The translations under genes were made by a program, and so were the position numbers. Of a stretch of DNA of 64,000 bases, positions 1 to 13,100 are shown in pieces (position 1 is the stretch's first letter; each line of letters starts with the position of its first letter). Source of the stretch: Solea solea. Lineage: Eukaryota > Chordata > Actinopteri > Pleuronectiformes > Soleidae. The notes below the pieces were generated by a model. The model was not told the DNA's origin. It ran no database searches and saw only the letters and a program-made list of their open reading frames with translations. Location: assembly GCF_958295425.1 (NCBI RefSeq), contig NC_081146.1, forward strand, positions 6,697,649 to 6,761,648. Direction: 5' to 3'.

Positions 1-143
1 CAAAGGCTTAAACACTAAGCCAGATATGTGACTATGAATATGTGAATCTTTTGGCCAGGCAGTGTATACAATGCACAATAATCCTATATCTCTGACCTCA
101 TCTACAATTGAACTTGTTATTTACTCATCCTGGACTTTGGTAA

Positions 144-811
<668 letters not shown>

Positions 812-2292
812 GGAAATGGTTGAATTTGAACTGAAAAAAGAAAGACACCTTTTCTTTCACTTTGACTTTCAGCGAGCTTGGAAAATAGGACAATGAAATC
901 AAAATGAAGAGGACATTGTAACAGTGATGATTTCTCCGTGCCTCATGATAGGAAAGAATATTTGCCTCCATATGTATACTTTTTATTGTAAAACATCAAG
1001 ATGACATGTCATGTCGTGTGATATCAGTTTTATTATATAAACATAATGGATGTTTCTTTACACAACAGCACAGCCTATCTTTAAAATATGCAAATGCACT
1101 TTTCATTTATTTCATTTATAGTGTCAGAGTCAACATATCTTCTCACTCTATGACAGTCATTTGACAAATTCTGATGTAGTGCATGAATCCCAGAAGTTGG
1201 TGACATATGCAGCGTCTCTACAGATGCACAGACAAACCCGTTAGACAGACATATAGAGATAGAAAGATTACAGAGATTGTGAAGAGTCTGCTCTCTGATG
1301 TTGAACAGAAGATTATGTGAAACGCAGTAATCCCGAGTTGGATGGAAGAAGGAGGAGGAACAGAGTGAAGGGAGATGGAAAGCATGTGAAGGGATGGAGA
1401 GGGAGAGGAGTGGGGGTTTGTGTCGGGGTCAGCGTGAAAGTTGGAAAGAAACACAGACCAAACTGCAGACACGCCATGACACCATCACAAATCCACATGT
1501 TTATCTTTACATTATGTAGGAAACAATTTCTTTAGTTGGAACAAAAGTTTAACCACGTTTACCTTAAATAATTGTTAGCTATACATACGGGATGATCCTA
1601 GATTTATTGTCTGGGATAAAGACAACTGAAAATTAAGACATAAAGTGCAATGTATGTCAACCAGCAGTGCTGAATGACAAACATATTATACAATATGTTT
1701 CTAAGTCAAAGATGAATTGATTCTTCTCTGATCACACACGTATGAGCAAACCTTTGATTTATTGTGAAGTGTACAGAACACTACACCTTCTAACAAGACA
1801 TTTCAAATGATGTATAAAAACCCTTAATACGCTACAATCTGGTATAATACCTTTGTAATTATCATTAACTCAGAGCCTGTTCATGTTTTAAAACACTATG
1901 CCATTGTTTACCTCTATTAATCTCTATTTATTTAATATACACCAGTCACAACATAAAACCACCAGTGACTGAATTTAATGTTGTGGCTGATCCATTTGTT
2001 TTTTGTTTTTTTTACTTAATCAAATCATAAAGAAATGGAAAATAACTGAACCTACAAAATAAGTTTCACATCACATCGTTGATGGTTCAGAATTAACTTG
2101 AAACTCAGATATTCAACGATGACATTAATTCAAGAAATTTCACATAAACGAAAATGACTGAGATATTGGTTGCAACCAAGACACTGCAGAAACAAGTATT
2201 TACACAATGGAGTAAAGAAGGGAAAGAAAGGTTTTAAAATAATGTAAAGGGCCTATCAGGAGATATAAGAAGAGGGGTGAGTGGGACGGACT
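812..2292. other. Intergenic region between convergent gsg1l2 and rcvrn
   Basis: AT-rich sequence with no supportable coding exon. It should hold the 3' UTR of gsg1l2 (just after 811) and, on the minus strand, that of rcvrn. Two minus-strand AATAAA hexamers (seen as TTTATT around 1606-1612 and 1757-1764) could serve rcvrn. The purine-rich tract at 1330-1420 only yields shadow reading frames. No mobile element recognised. Confidence 0.5.
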
Positions 2293-5200
2293 TCAGTGTT
2301 TGAGCGGTTCATAGTGGATGAGACGCATTGCGTTCTCATTTTCAATCACACCTTTGATGAACTCTCCCTCTGCCAGTCGCTCTGTCAGGGGAAAAAAAGG
2401 GACAAAAAGATGTTAGAGCAGGAAGTAAACAAGACCTAAACAAGGAAGGACTGTCGGGTAAACGAGGATAAACAACAAATCTGTATCTCAGCTTAGAAAG
2501 CTGGTCTTATCTCCTGTGTGGGCGCTCACGTGTGACTGTAGCATGCGATGCAGTGGAGTCACTTAAGGTTTCATGGTGCATGGTTTGGTACGAACATAAT
2601 AAATCTTGCATTACACAAGTGATGCTGTAACTGTTGATGTGCCCTCAGGTGGATTTATTGCTTGTATTATTGTTAAGCCAAACAGCAGATTGTAAAATGT
2701 AATCTTTGCTACAGGATGTGGGAACAGCTGCTGAGGAAAGGTAGTAGGAGCTTACTCAGATTCTATCTCTAATAAGTGCATCGTGGTAAGCACCACGACG
2801 GCCTGTCGTGAACTGCAGGGGCATAGAATGTATGTGTGATATGTAATGTTGTTGCACGCCGTGTCACTTACCCTTGTCTTTCTTCCCAAAGAAAGCCCAC
2901 AGCTTGTTGGCTCTCTTCTCGGGCGTGTTCTCATCCTCTGGTAGCTGGCTCTGCTCTTCCTTGGGGATCAGCTTAAATATAGCCTGAGAGGAGGTTGGGC
3001 ATGAGATTGGTGATATTGTTGCATCATTTCTGTCACATCAAATAATCTATATGAAGACCTTATGAAACACATGTGAGCAAGCCAGGATGCACACAGCCTT
3101 CAGAACAGGGGAGTGAACTCAGACTTCTCTGAAGTTGATTTGGGTGTGTGTGGTTTTCTGAGTCTCTCATGTTAAGTTCAAATTTAGATAAAAAAAAAAA
3201 CCTTCACGCCAGTATATTCTCACACCTCTGTTCCCCCTGCATACTCACTGTGTATTCTAGTATACATCTACTATATCCATTGTTTATGCCAATACTATAA
3301 GCCCACAGCAGAATCACTCAGGCCTGTGTGTCATTGTTATAGAGGGTTACACCTGCAGCAAACTGATATTGAACCCTTGCCACTGCAGAAGGCCACACTT
3401 TGTGACCACAAAGAGGCCATTCAGACCCCTGCAGATTGTAAATGATGGTACAATTTAGGTTCAGGCCACTAAGTGTGTGTCCCACTTAGAGAGGAGAATT
3501 TATCTGCTACATTTAAGGCACCTAGATTAACATGGATTAGTGCCAAGACCCGAGCCACAGGCCAAACACCAAGATGTCATCTTTTTTTTTCTTCTTCTTC
3601 TCTGGACTTCCTCCATGTTGCCCCTGAGATCACATGGTTACTGTAAAAGAAACCGGGAACCTGTAGTTTGAAGTGATGATGCAGCTGCTTAACATGAAGT
3701 ACACTCAGTGAAGTGTAGAAATCATTCTGGCTATTTCTGTCTAACTCGCTTTTGTTTCCTCTTTTACAGCACACCAGGTTCAAAACACACTTGTGTTTGC
3801 AGATTTGCTTTAAAATGTTATATAATTATAATTTTTTAAACTCCCAGCATGACTTTAAGATGTAGCCATTTTGCGCAGTGATTGTAAACACGATACCAGT
3901 TGGCCAGAAATGAAATCCCATTACAATGCCAGCTTGATTCTTTGCTGATCTGTCTAAACAATTCTACACAATATGAAGAGAAACCATAAACAGAACCTAA
4001 GGAACCTCACAACCTCCCTCAGACTAGTTCTCCATCAATAAATAACAATAGTTTCAGAGAAAGACAGACGGTCAAAAGTGACATGGATTAAACTGTTGAG
4101 ACTCAGCACTGCTATGGGCGAGTAGCCTTGCCTAAGAGTAGGACTGCCTATAATGTCTTAGAGCTAAACCTGTAATCACAGAGATTACAGAGAGGCTCAA
4201 ATAGGCCGGATTATTGGACAGGCAATTAGGTCTGAGACCTACATACCAGCAGCAGGGATTCCAATAGTAACACATCTTTAGATAAAACTTGGACACAGTG
4301 CACACAACAAGGAAACCGTGGCAGAACAATAATCATACAATAAACCAGAGTTTAACCAGTTACTCACTGACATAACTAATCCAGCAGGATTAAAGCGTGT
4401 AGCTTTTAAACACAGTATTAATGCAAAGTTGTGTTTAATTAGGTCAGTTTGTGAAGCTGTGAGCAACTTGGCATGAACCTCTGAAAAGAACCAACTTTAT
4501 CTTAAATATCTACATTTTACATATTGGGTGATTGGATGATATAGATTCATTATTGGATTATCAATTAAGACAGTGAAATGTAATCTTTGGTCAGTCACCA
4601 ACGCTGAATTACATCCTTACACAATACGTTTTTAGCTCAAATGATTTTCCTCAGGTTACTTTTGAGAGAGGAATGAAAATAATAAACAAGAGTACTTTTA
4701 TCTGTGAGAAAAGGGAAAATGTTTACATCAAGATATGTCATGACAAAATGATACTTCACTTGGTAGCAACGAAGATTAAGTTCATTCAAACTTAAGTAAG
4801 CAATTTGTCATATAAAAACTGAGGGTTTTCTCAACCAATTTCATTTGAAGTGTAGGCTACATTGTGGTGACAAATTTGATCCAAACAATCTCCATTCACA
4901 GATATCTTGTTTTTGCTGTTCATTATATTTTTTTCAAAGTTGCTGAAGATCACTTGAACTATAGAAACATACTGTGTAAAACTGCCCTTCACCCTGCATC
5001 ATCTTTTTTTTCAGTTTTTATCTGACAATAGATCTATGCTCGTCCCACACACAGAAAACTGATTTTTTTTTCTATAGATTGTCAACCATTTTCATTTTCA
5101 CAAGTGCTTTGTGTCACATGAAATCACCATCCACTGATGTGCACTGATGTGTGTGACACCACGTCATGAATCCCTCTCACCTGGCAGATCTCCGTCACCT

Positions 5201-5558
5201 CTGTCTTGTTGATGTATCCGTTCTTGTCCACGTCAAACAGCGAGAAGGCCCACTCCAGTTTCCGGGTCGTCTTCCCAGAGGAAGTCATATGCAGTGCAAT
5301 GATGTACTCCTTGAAATCCAAAGTGCCATCATCGTTGGTGTCAAAGGAGCGAAACACATGGCGTGCGTAGCTTTTGGCATCACTGTCGGGGAAGAAGCGG
5401 GCGTAGATCTGCTCAAACTCCTCTGGTGTGATGCGTCCTGTTGGGCACTGCTTCTGAAAGTTCTCGTACCACTGAGAGATCTCATTTTCAGTGAATAGGG
5501 TGGTGAGCTTCAGGTCCTCCAGGATCTCCTTTGATAATGCGCTACTGGTATTTCCCAT
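2293..5558 (-). CDS. rcvrn: Recoverin, photoreceptor calcium sensor
   Basis: Minus-strand coding exons are 5181-5558 (126 codons), 2872-2983 and 2293-2381; the phases close exactly to give 192 residues. Recoverin is an N-myristoylated EF-hand protein of the neuronal calcium sensor family that restrains rhodopsin kinase in rods and cones. Visible features: MGN start for myristoylation; degenerate EF1 with Cys38-Pro39 (QCPTG); canonical EF2 loop at 73-84 (DTNDDGTLDFKE); canonical EF3 loop at 109-120 (DVDKNGYINKTE); DENTPEKRANKLW after it; and a degenerate EF4 (GKKDKERLAEGEF), as in recoverin. It ends IHYEPLKH, shorter than the usual roughly 200 residues and without the Lys-rich tail. The ATG at 5558 is chosen because MGN must be N-terminal; the in-frame ATG 48 bases upstream would block myristoylation. 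An a/b paralogue suffix cannot be assigned. Confidence 0.95.
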
Positions 5559-5920
5559 TTTGAGTTTGCTTTTATATTGTCTTTGTGATGTGTCAGTTCT
5601 TTCCAACTCCCTGGCAACTATATGCCACTTGAGTTCTTCAGAGGAGTTCCTCTCTCTGGGGCCTCCTGACTGTCTCCTTGGTCCAGAAATGTATTATTGC
5701 ACTGGTTTGATTTCTTCCTTTGTCCCCCAGTGACTGTAAAGGAACAGAAACAGGACACAATTTACTCATGAAAATGACAAAGATGGTGAATACTGCTCAG
5801 TAAATAATATGGTCAGCGTGAAATCTTACCTGAGTGAGGAGATGATGGCCGGAGAATAGAATGCCAGACTTAGCAGTAAGACAGCGAGAGATAAGGAGGG
5901 CAGGGGGAAAACTCACTCCT
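5559..5920 (-). promoter_or_regulatory. rcvrn: rcvrn 5' leader with one intron, and proximal promoter
   Basis: On the minus strand a donor (CAG|gtaaga, exon edge at 5830) and an acceptor (ttcctttacag, exon resumes at 5733) frame a short intron, 5734-5829, in the 5' leader. The first noncoding exon is then about 5830 to 5900-5920. The transcription start is inferred, since no clear TATA box is visible. Immediately upstream, at about 5950-5977, lie a gggattta and a minus-strand TGCTCAGC that loosely resemble CRX and NRL sites. Confidence 0.5.
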
Positions 5921-7004
5921 TCTGTGGACGACTGTTAATTCTGTTAATGCGGGATTTAACGTGGCTGAGCAGTTAACTAAAGTGACTCCCCCACATCCTC
6001 ATTTCACCTTTGGGTCTGTAATATAATATTTAGATATTTATGCCATACATATACATATTGAGATAACTCTTTAGTTAGTTTTTACATACAAACGGAGTGA
6101 TTGGGGCATCTTGTGATGTTTTATTCAGTGTTTTATCATTTTCTACATTAATACAATATTAATGTAGTGCAGCTGTAGGACATTTACTCTGTCTGTGTAG
6201 TTACAAATGTGCAAAATGTAACTCATCATGAAATCTTAAACCTTACTGGTTAATTGACCTACATTCTTGACATGCTCAAGAAAATAATATGAACACAACC
6301 TCAAGTGGATTTCTAACGTTAGGTTTTCCAGCAGTGACTGCTATTTCAGTGGTGGCTTTTCAATGGGTTTAGTTGACCACTTACATCTAATTCCAGTCTA
6401 CCATCTGCCCCGCTGCTTTAACTCCCTCTCCAGCCCACGTCTACCTCCAATCCCACCTATGTCCCTCACATCATCACCACGAGCTTCTCTGTGCATAATG
6501 TCCCTCACGGGTGAGCATGGATGCTGCCCGCCTTCCCCTGACCTGTCTGTCTGTCGGAGTTGTTTAAACATAACCAGTGTTTTTTCTTCCATGCAGGTCT
6601 GATACAAGGATGAGCTGACTGAGGCAGCTTTTAAAAATTGAGAGGGGGCAATTTTTCTTAACAATAAATGACTTAACCATGGTTTCAGACATGCTAAATA
6701 ACATAAAACTACAGTTTCAAAGCTCAATAGATATTAATTTAGAAATATAAACTGGGATGGGCACTGATATTATATTATATATACAAACAGTATATGTATA
6801 TATATATATATATATATATGCATTCAAGAAAACTCTTCAAACTCTTCAAAAGCAGTCCACTATCTAATTGCTTGCTGCTGCCGCCACCTTGTCGTACTAT
6901 GCAGTAATATGTGGGACATATTTGGACATAAGTGTGCATGTGTGTGTTTGTGTGTTGTTGGATGTGTATCTTTGCACGGATCAAAAGACTTACAAACCAT
7001 AGGG

Positions 7005-7300
7005 AGTGAGGACATCTTGGGGGAAGTGAGGACATTCTGGCTGGTCCTCATATCCCGCCACTGGGTTTAGTTGGGTAGGGGGTAGGGTTAGGTATTTAGT
7101 TGTGTTAAGGTTAAGGTTAGTGTGATTGTGTATATACTATATATATATCTTAGTGAGGGGCCAAAACAAAACCACATACTTATATACACTTAGGAGTAAG
7201 GACATTTTTGGATATTTTTGGCTGTTCCTCACAACTTTAGAGGCCTCCTGGGGGTAAAAATTTGGTTTTAGGGTTAGGGTTAGAATTTTAGATTAACGTT
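7005..7300. repeat. Two diverged copies of a teleost dispersed repeat
   Basis: Around 7010-7100 and again around 7190-7290 the text runs as 'gtgaggacat... ggctg(g)tcctca... gggttagggtta'. The second copy has decayed further. A (TG)n tract follows each region. The duplication is seen directly; calling it a dispersed family repeat comes from general knowledge of similar text in fish genomes. Confidence 0.45.
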
Positions 7301-8060
7301 AAATAAAGGGTTTACGTTTGGGAATTTAGGCTAGCATTATGTCTATGTCTTTATTATAATTATGTACAAGAATGTGTGTGTGTGTGTGTGTGTGTGTAAA
7401 GAAGAATAATAGAAATCATAGTTTTAAAGCAAGTGGCAGCATTTCTGTCAGACACTGTGTTTACTACACCCTGTCATTTTCATTCTCACCTTATTTTACC
7501 AAGCAGGCTTTCCTTTGCTCCATAAATATGCCCACTGAGTCCATCTATTGGATTACACATGTCCCGCCCAGTCCCACCCAATCCAACACTTAGCCAATTA
7601 TCATCATCTTCATCCTGGGATTGCCATGGCCAATAGAATTACCCCCTGACATCTGACCTGTACCCTAGGCTGGGTTAATAGCTGGAGCAAACAGGGATTG
7701 GAAATGCTTTGGACTCGTGTAATGTAACTGTCTGGCACACTAAAGCACACTGACCACACAGTGACAGTGCGATAGATTTTATAACAAAATCCTAATGCTG
7801 ATGTCTTTGCAAAGGTAAATTCAACAGTGACCTGAATGACTGAGAACCTTCACAGACAAAATCAAATAATATATCATATATAATTTGTTGGTAGCAACAT
7901 ATTGGACACATTAAATAACTAATTTATATTAGCGGAAGACACACACCCAAAAATATCACATAGTGGCAACATCCCAGTTGGCTGAGTAACCTATTAACTG
8001 ACTGTCAACACACCAGATTACTATAAGTGCATTTATTCATGTCTTTCTTGATAAATGTGC

Positions 8061-8127
8061 TTTAATTTAATTTAATTTAATTTAATTTAATTTAATTTAA
8101 TTTAATTTAATTTAATTTAATTTAATT
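8061..8127. repeat. (TTTAA)n pentanucleotide microsatellite
   Basis: About 13 near-perfect tandem copies of the unit tttaa, ending in attaactaatta. The tract is almost pure and therefore probably length-polymorphic. Confidence 0.9.
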
Positions 8128-8599
8128 AACTAATTAATGTATCTTTTATTTTTGAGTGAATGTGACAAATGCCATGTTTCAAGATAGTCACAACATGTAT
8201 CAGTAGCCTACAGCTCAGTTCCCAACGATGCAATAATATGAACGTCACTACTAATGACAAAATAAATAGGAATTCTTGACAGGAAAGGGACTTTAAAAGA
8301 AAAGGTCTTTCATAGCCCAAACAATGCCTTGGTGGAACCACACTCAAATCTTGAGACTGAAAGAAGGAGAGAAAGAGGAAGGGAGTTGTTCCTAGATAAA
8401 TATCTGGTAATGGTTTTCGTAATGACACTTAATGACAGACGAGAACTTCCCACTGAACACAAGGACAGAGAGGAACAAACAAATGAAATCTCTCGTCACA
8501 ATCATGTCCACCATTTTGCAAGGGCCTCAAGTTGTGACGCATTTCTCCACCCATTGTCCTGAGAGAAAGTCCACAGCAACTTCTGGGTTTTCACTCTCA

Positions 8600-9294
8600 G
8601 AGAACAAGGGGATCATGTTAATGAATATTTAGATCCATCACTTCTCACACTTTTCCACTGATGTGAAGCTCCTGATTCAATACGAAGGTAAGAAATGCCA
8701 TACTTTTTAAAGTAGAATACATTTCTTTTGCTTTGTAAAGTTATCAATATCGTCTTGGGTTACTTGCCAATGCATCTGACTTTCTTTCCTTTTCATTCAT
8801 ACTATAAAACCTGGACTCTTACATTTAATAATTAAAATATAGGGTTACTCTTAATATTAGTGTAACAGTAACAGCATGGTAATTGTAATAATACAGTACA
8901 GTGTTTTGTAATATGTATAAGGAGGTCATATTATGGTCGTACCATCTTATTTCTCATGCATTTTAAAGCATGGTAATAACAATGGCAAAAGGATGGTAAT
9001 GAGGAGATAATATTACAGTAATATCATGTTATTTCTGAAGTAGTAACCAGATAATAGCTTGTAATTAGAATCACCATAGGCTATCATCAGTGTAAAACCT
9101 TCATATGAAATGAAATTGCCTTTCATTTCACATGCACATTTTCCATTGTGATAAAGTAAACACTTGGTGATTACTTTAGAAATCACCAGCTTATTACCAC
9201 ACTACTGCTTTGTTGTTCTGTAATGTAAAGTTTAATTCAAACTGCTGTATCTTGATAGGAGTAACAAAAAGGACGAAGCTGCTGTGCCTCCAAA
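8600..9294 (+). promoter_or_regulatory. tmem100: tmem100 5' region: probable noncoding exon 1 and intron
   Basis: A good donor (tacgaag|gtaaga, near 8687) and an acceptor (tatcttgatag, near 9258) would splice a noncoding first exon to the single coding exon about 37 bases before the ATG. The arrangement (untranslated exon plus intron, then an intronless reading frame) is the usual one for TMEM100-type genes. The start site, perhaps in 8600-8660, is inferred. Confidence 0.45.
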
Positions 9295-9768
9295 ATGACA
9301 TCTGACCATCTGTCCGAGGAATTAATACCAACCATGACAGCCAAGATGGAAACACTTGACCCCTCAGCTCTACCAGACCTCACTTCTCCTGTCACCTACA
9401 ACCTCAAGTCTGAGACCCTGACTTTACCCGAAGGGGTCACCTCAGTGGCAGGCATCACTGTGGTCACTGGAGGTGCTGAACTGTCCTGCAGATCCTGCAT
9501 GCTGGCATTTTGTTTTTGGAAAATTCTCGTCGGATTCAGCTGCGTAGCTGTGGGCCTGTGGGACCAACGCAACCACTCCAGACAGGGAACGTCTCACTTA
9601 CTGGGACTGGGATTTGTGATTCTGGCTGTCAGTTTCATGGTGGTGGGAGGCATTGTGGCGTATGAGCTTCTGATGAAGAAGGATAGAGAGATGAGACGAG
9701 CGCGGAGGGAGGAAGGGAAAGAAGTGCTTGTAGAGAGTGACAGGGTTATTAAAAAGGTTACAGTGTAA
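9295..9768 (+). CDS. tmem100: TMEM100-like two-pass membrane protein
   Basis: An intronless 157-codon frame. The N-terminus of about 60 residues is hydrophilic. It is followed by VTGGAELSCRSC (residues 57-68), which matches the TGGTELSC motif before the first helix in TMEM100, then helix 1 (about 69-89), a short loop with NHS, helix 2 (about 101-125), and a basic juxtamembrane tail (KKDREMRRARREEGK). TMEM100 is a BMP9/ALK1-induced endothelial protein that also adjusts TRPA1-TRPV1 coupling in sensory neurons; those roles come from mammals. The family length is about 134 residues, so this protein is longer at both ends and clearly diverged. The start is the first ATG after the acceptor at about 9258. 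The family call rests on the pre-helix motif and topology; an a/b paralogue cannot be assigned. Confidence 0.8.
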   Translation: MTSDHLSEELIPTMTAKMETLDPSALPDLTSPVTYNLKSETLTLPEGVTSVAGITVVTGGAELSCRSCMLAFCFWKILVGFSCVAVGLWDQRNHSRQGTSHLLGLGFVILAVSFMVVGGIVAYELLMKKDREMRRARREEGKEVLVESDRVIKKVTV

Positions 9769-11400
9769 AAACAAAAGTGAATGACACAATATGATGATAA
9801 ACTGATGAATATGATTTTTCTGTACTATACTGTATGTCATTACCATTCTAACCCCTGCTCTCCTCTTCATCTATCAATATATATTATGTAAAAGATATAA
9901 AGTATTATTTCAATGTTATGCTACTTTCAACTACCCCACTACAATTCAAGTGATTGAACATCTGAGCCTCATATGAAACAATGATTTATTGTGATTTGTT
10001 GCTCTGTAATGCAATAAGCTGTGTATAATCTGTGTATAAAGATATACAGTCACCCAGCATCAATGGGTTACAATTATTACATTCATAATCAAGTAGAATA
10101 ATATAATTCTTTGGATTGAGACATTCTTCTACTTGATGAGTACTTTTAATTTTGATATTTTCAGCTCATCCTGTTAGTGATCCATATATAGTCTACATAG
10201 CTAAAATACATGTACACAGAGTAGGATGTTTGCACTTTAATGTTTTAATTTTAATAGCACTGACTTCACCTGGGACTTTTTTTTGTCCCAATTACTAACA
10301 GACCAAAGAAACAAGGAATACTGACAGATCATGTGATGTATGCAAAATGGACTTGTGGCCAAGTGAAAGATAGAAAGTGAAAATAAAGGGAAATACAGAA
10401 GTTTGCTACAAGGTTGGTTCCTTAAAACAAACATGCATGCACACACACACACACACACACACTGTAACCACAGGCTCCCAGGCACCGCGTAGAGGACTCG
10501 GGGTTAAAGGAGACACAAAAGCGCCTAAGTGGGCAAATCTGGAATTTATTTATATGTTCTTTTGCGACAAACGGCAGGATATCTTAAATGGTTAGCCAAG
10601 CCAATGAAAACACAAACCTGTGTGGGGGGGTAGTTTGTGGTAATATCTCCATCTGCTGGGACAAAAGTAAACTTTACTTCAACCAGAGACATTCCTCACT
10701 TTACTTTACACAGTAAATGCAGTTTCCTGTAGAGAGAAATAGTGACCTCAACTTCTGCCTGAGCTGGCTTTATATTGATTATTATATAAACCCAATCCTA
10801 CAATTACATTATGTGTGATTGCTTTACAGCTATAGATGTTATACTTTGCTATAAATTGGACAACCCAAAGGTAGTAGAGTTGAAATCTTTAGTTAATGTT
10901 TAATTCTTTTTCAAAACTTTGGGCCGTTACTTGGACAAAAGGGCATTGTGAAGAGGGCAATTTTGGGTAATTGTGAGCAACATTTTAATTCAATTATCAC
11001 TAGCAGGCAATTCATTAATTTAATCTGAATCTAGAAATCAAATTCAGATGAATCCATTATATTCAAATTAATTAATCAAATGCATTCCTAAAAACAGTTG
11101 ATATGATCAGTCAACTACAAAAGCTGTTGATAAACCCATGAATGACTATTGAATAATTTGAATACTTCTGCCTCCACAGTGCAAACACTTTCTAACTCTT
11201 TGACGTTATTATAATAATCATATGACTTTTCCGGTACAGATGGAAGGTACTCACAGGTATGTGAGGTATTTGGACAGGTTGACTGGGCGGGGTTTCAGTC
11301 TGATCACCTGACAGTGGTCACATGTCGTTCCAGTTTAAGGAAACTTTTTTTTTTCCCTCTGAAAACAAAACTACACTAGTCCCGCCTCTACTTGTCGCCT
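9769..11400. other. Intergenic region, tmem100 3' side to JIP-like promoter
   Basis: No coding exon. It contains a (CA)n tract (about 10440-10462). AT-rich DNA continues to about 11200, where base composition rises towards the next promoter. Confidence 0.5.
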
Positions 11401-11600
11401 ATTAGCTACAGACGATAACATCAGCGCTCTGATTGGTCAGATAAAGGACGTGTATACGCCCGTCAGAATCAAGCCCCTCCTCTTCTGAAAACTGTCTTCT
11501 GTGTAATTGATATCGTGCCTGAAGAAAAACACGGCAGAACTTTCTGTGTTTTCAGGCAGAGAATTGAAAATGAGCGGCCTGAGCGGCGCGAAGGTAAGTG
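11400..11600 (+). promoter_or_regulatory. Probable promoter and first exon of the JIP3/4-like gene
   Basis: GC and CpG content rises and a small exon ends in a strong donor at 11593 (GCGAAG|gtaagt). That exon carries ATG at 11570 followed by eight codons (MSGLSGAK, phase 0). Read into the next strong acceptor (ttctttttcag at about 14138), the frame stops after four more codons, so in that transcript it would be an upstream ORF. It could give an alternative N-terminus only if spliced directly to the phase-0 exon at 14605. The placement of the transcription start is inference. Confidence 0.45.
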
Positions 11601-11873
11601 TGATAGACGGAACTCGAGCAGCGCGACAGCTCTGTTGGTTTTTTGGCCAAGTTACAACTTTTCTGTAAACTTGCAGCCAGAAGACTTTCAAGGTGTCTAC
11701 TGTCAGTTCTGTTACTTATTCATACAGTCTGTCAGTTCAGCTGTGTCGTCACCCAAACGTCTTCCTTTCGTTTAGCTTAGTCGAGAAGGCTGATTAGGCT
11801 GATAAGGCTAATTATTTGCGTTTACATGTTTTATTTTGGCTGACCTGTTTGTCTGTTTACCTGGAACTGTATG

Positions 11874-11875
<2 letters not shown>

Positions 11876-11906
<31 letters not shown>
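11876..11906 (+). repeat. (TG)n microsatellite
   Basis: About 15 tg units downstream of the first exon of the JIP3/4-like gene. Confidence 0.95.
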
Positions 11907-11907
<1 letters not shown>

Positions 11908-12416
11908 CTATGCTAATGTCTGTGTGTGCTATAAGTGGTACTGGAGTGGACACACACGTTTGCTCAGCTATTCTTGTTAGGACACTGCAAGGATTTCTAT
12001 TAATTTGGACAGTAACAAAAACATTATCCCAGAATACAACACGAAGAAACAAATGTTTTAACCCCCAGTATGAAAAACTTGAATGAAATTAAAAATGAAA
12101 TAAATACACTACATTTACAGTCACCTTAATAATCTCAATAATCCACAATGGACAAACTAAACAAACATTTTTGATACTAACTACAGGCTACATACTGTAT
12201 AGTTTCTCCAACACACTTAGAAGGTAAGGGTGAGGTTCATTATGCAACATGCAACTTCACCAGTAAATGCTGCTAAACATTACATACTGTAAAATGTATA
12301 AGTATAATTTAATGTTTCTTTATAAATTTAACCATGACCAGTTAATGCCAAACCCTAACAGTAACCTCACCAAAATTCACATCTTAACTCCATCCTGAAA
12401 TAGAGCTTCAGAAATG

Positions 12417-12418
<2 letters not shown>

Positions 12419-12449
<31 letters not shown>

Positions 12450-13100
12450 TCATCCCAGGCTTAGAAATGGTTATGTTACAGCAGCAATAGACATATATAC
12501 AGGCATAGAACATAAGAATATGATGTGAATAATGGTAAGAATAAAAGAACAAAATAGAACACACAAATATATACTAAATTACAACTATATAAACATATGA
12601 CGGTATAAATATATGACTTTATAAATTAAATGCCGGTGAAGTGTTATCTGGATGTTTATACAGTACTGCAAAATAAAGTAGTTGTGCAGTTGTAGAGACC
12701 GGGATGTAAACATGTTTAAAATGCAAAGTGACAAGTTCTCTCTCAGACAGAGTTGAGTTATTGTATAGTGTGATGGCTTGAGGCAGGAAAGATTAGACTC
12801 ATAACGGTCCCTCCGACAGCGGAGCTGTAACAGTCTGTTGGAGAAGGAGCTCCGCTGCCTGTCCAGTGTGTGGTCAGGTTTATCAATGATGGATAACAGT
12901 TTGTTTAGTGTCAGCCTCGCCACCACAGCCTCAAATGTTTCATGTCCAATCACTTGATTAGTTTGAGTCCCAACAAATAGCAGCAAAGAACAGTACACTG
13001 ACAACAACAGACTGATAATAGATCTCCAACATCTTGCTGCACACATTGAAGGATTGTTTCCTCAGGAAGTAAAGTCAACTCATCCCCGTCTTGTTGACAG
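12419..13100 (-). mobile_element. Degenerate non-LTR retrotransposon (LINE) 3' end with (GATA)n tail
   Basis: On the minus strand, starting near 13100, the text translates in pieces into the familiar C-terminal end of a fish LINE reverse transcriptase: a stretch like FNVCSKMLEI(F)YQSVV just before the open frame, then KLLSIIDKPDHTLDRQRSSF, then SNRLLQLRCRRDRYESN. The frame is broken relative to an intact element, and there is no intact upstream part here. The 3' end leads into an AT-rich tail and a (GATA)n microsatellite (12419-12449), as often seen at LINE 3' ends. The 153-codon minus-strand frame over 12585-13046 is this relic, not a host gene. The clade (CR1/L2/Rex-like) is not decided. 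Confidence 0.75.

Larger units (their letters stand above)
5921..8600. other. Intergenic region between divergent rcvrn and tmem100, with dispersed repeats
   Basis: No coding exon is supportable. It contains a (TA)n tract (about 6775-6820), a (TG)n tract (about 7373-7398), two related dispersed-repeat copies carrying gtgaggacat / ggctggtcctca / gggttagggtta (about 7005-7120 and 7190-7300), and a (TTTAA)n tract (8061-8127). The remainder is unique AT-rich DNA that may hold regulatory sites for both divergent genes. Confidence 0.5.

Noticed and set aside
6398..6727. Minus-strand frame of 109 codons upstream of rcvrn
   Set aside because: No family resemblance, and the opposite strand is open over the same stretch; treated as chance.
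7080..7290. Interstitial telomere-like gggtta repeats
   Set aside because: Only two or three scattered units, better explained as part of the dispersed repeat.
12585..13046. Minus-strand frame of 153 codons as a novel gene
   Set aside because: The text is the decayed C-terminus of a LINE reverse transcriptase followed by AT-rich tail.
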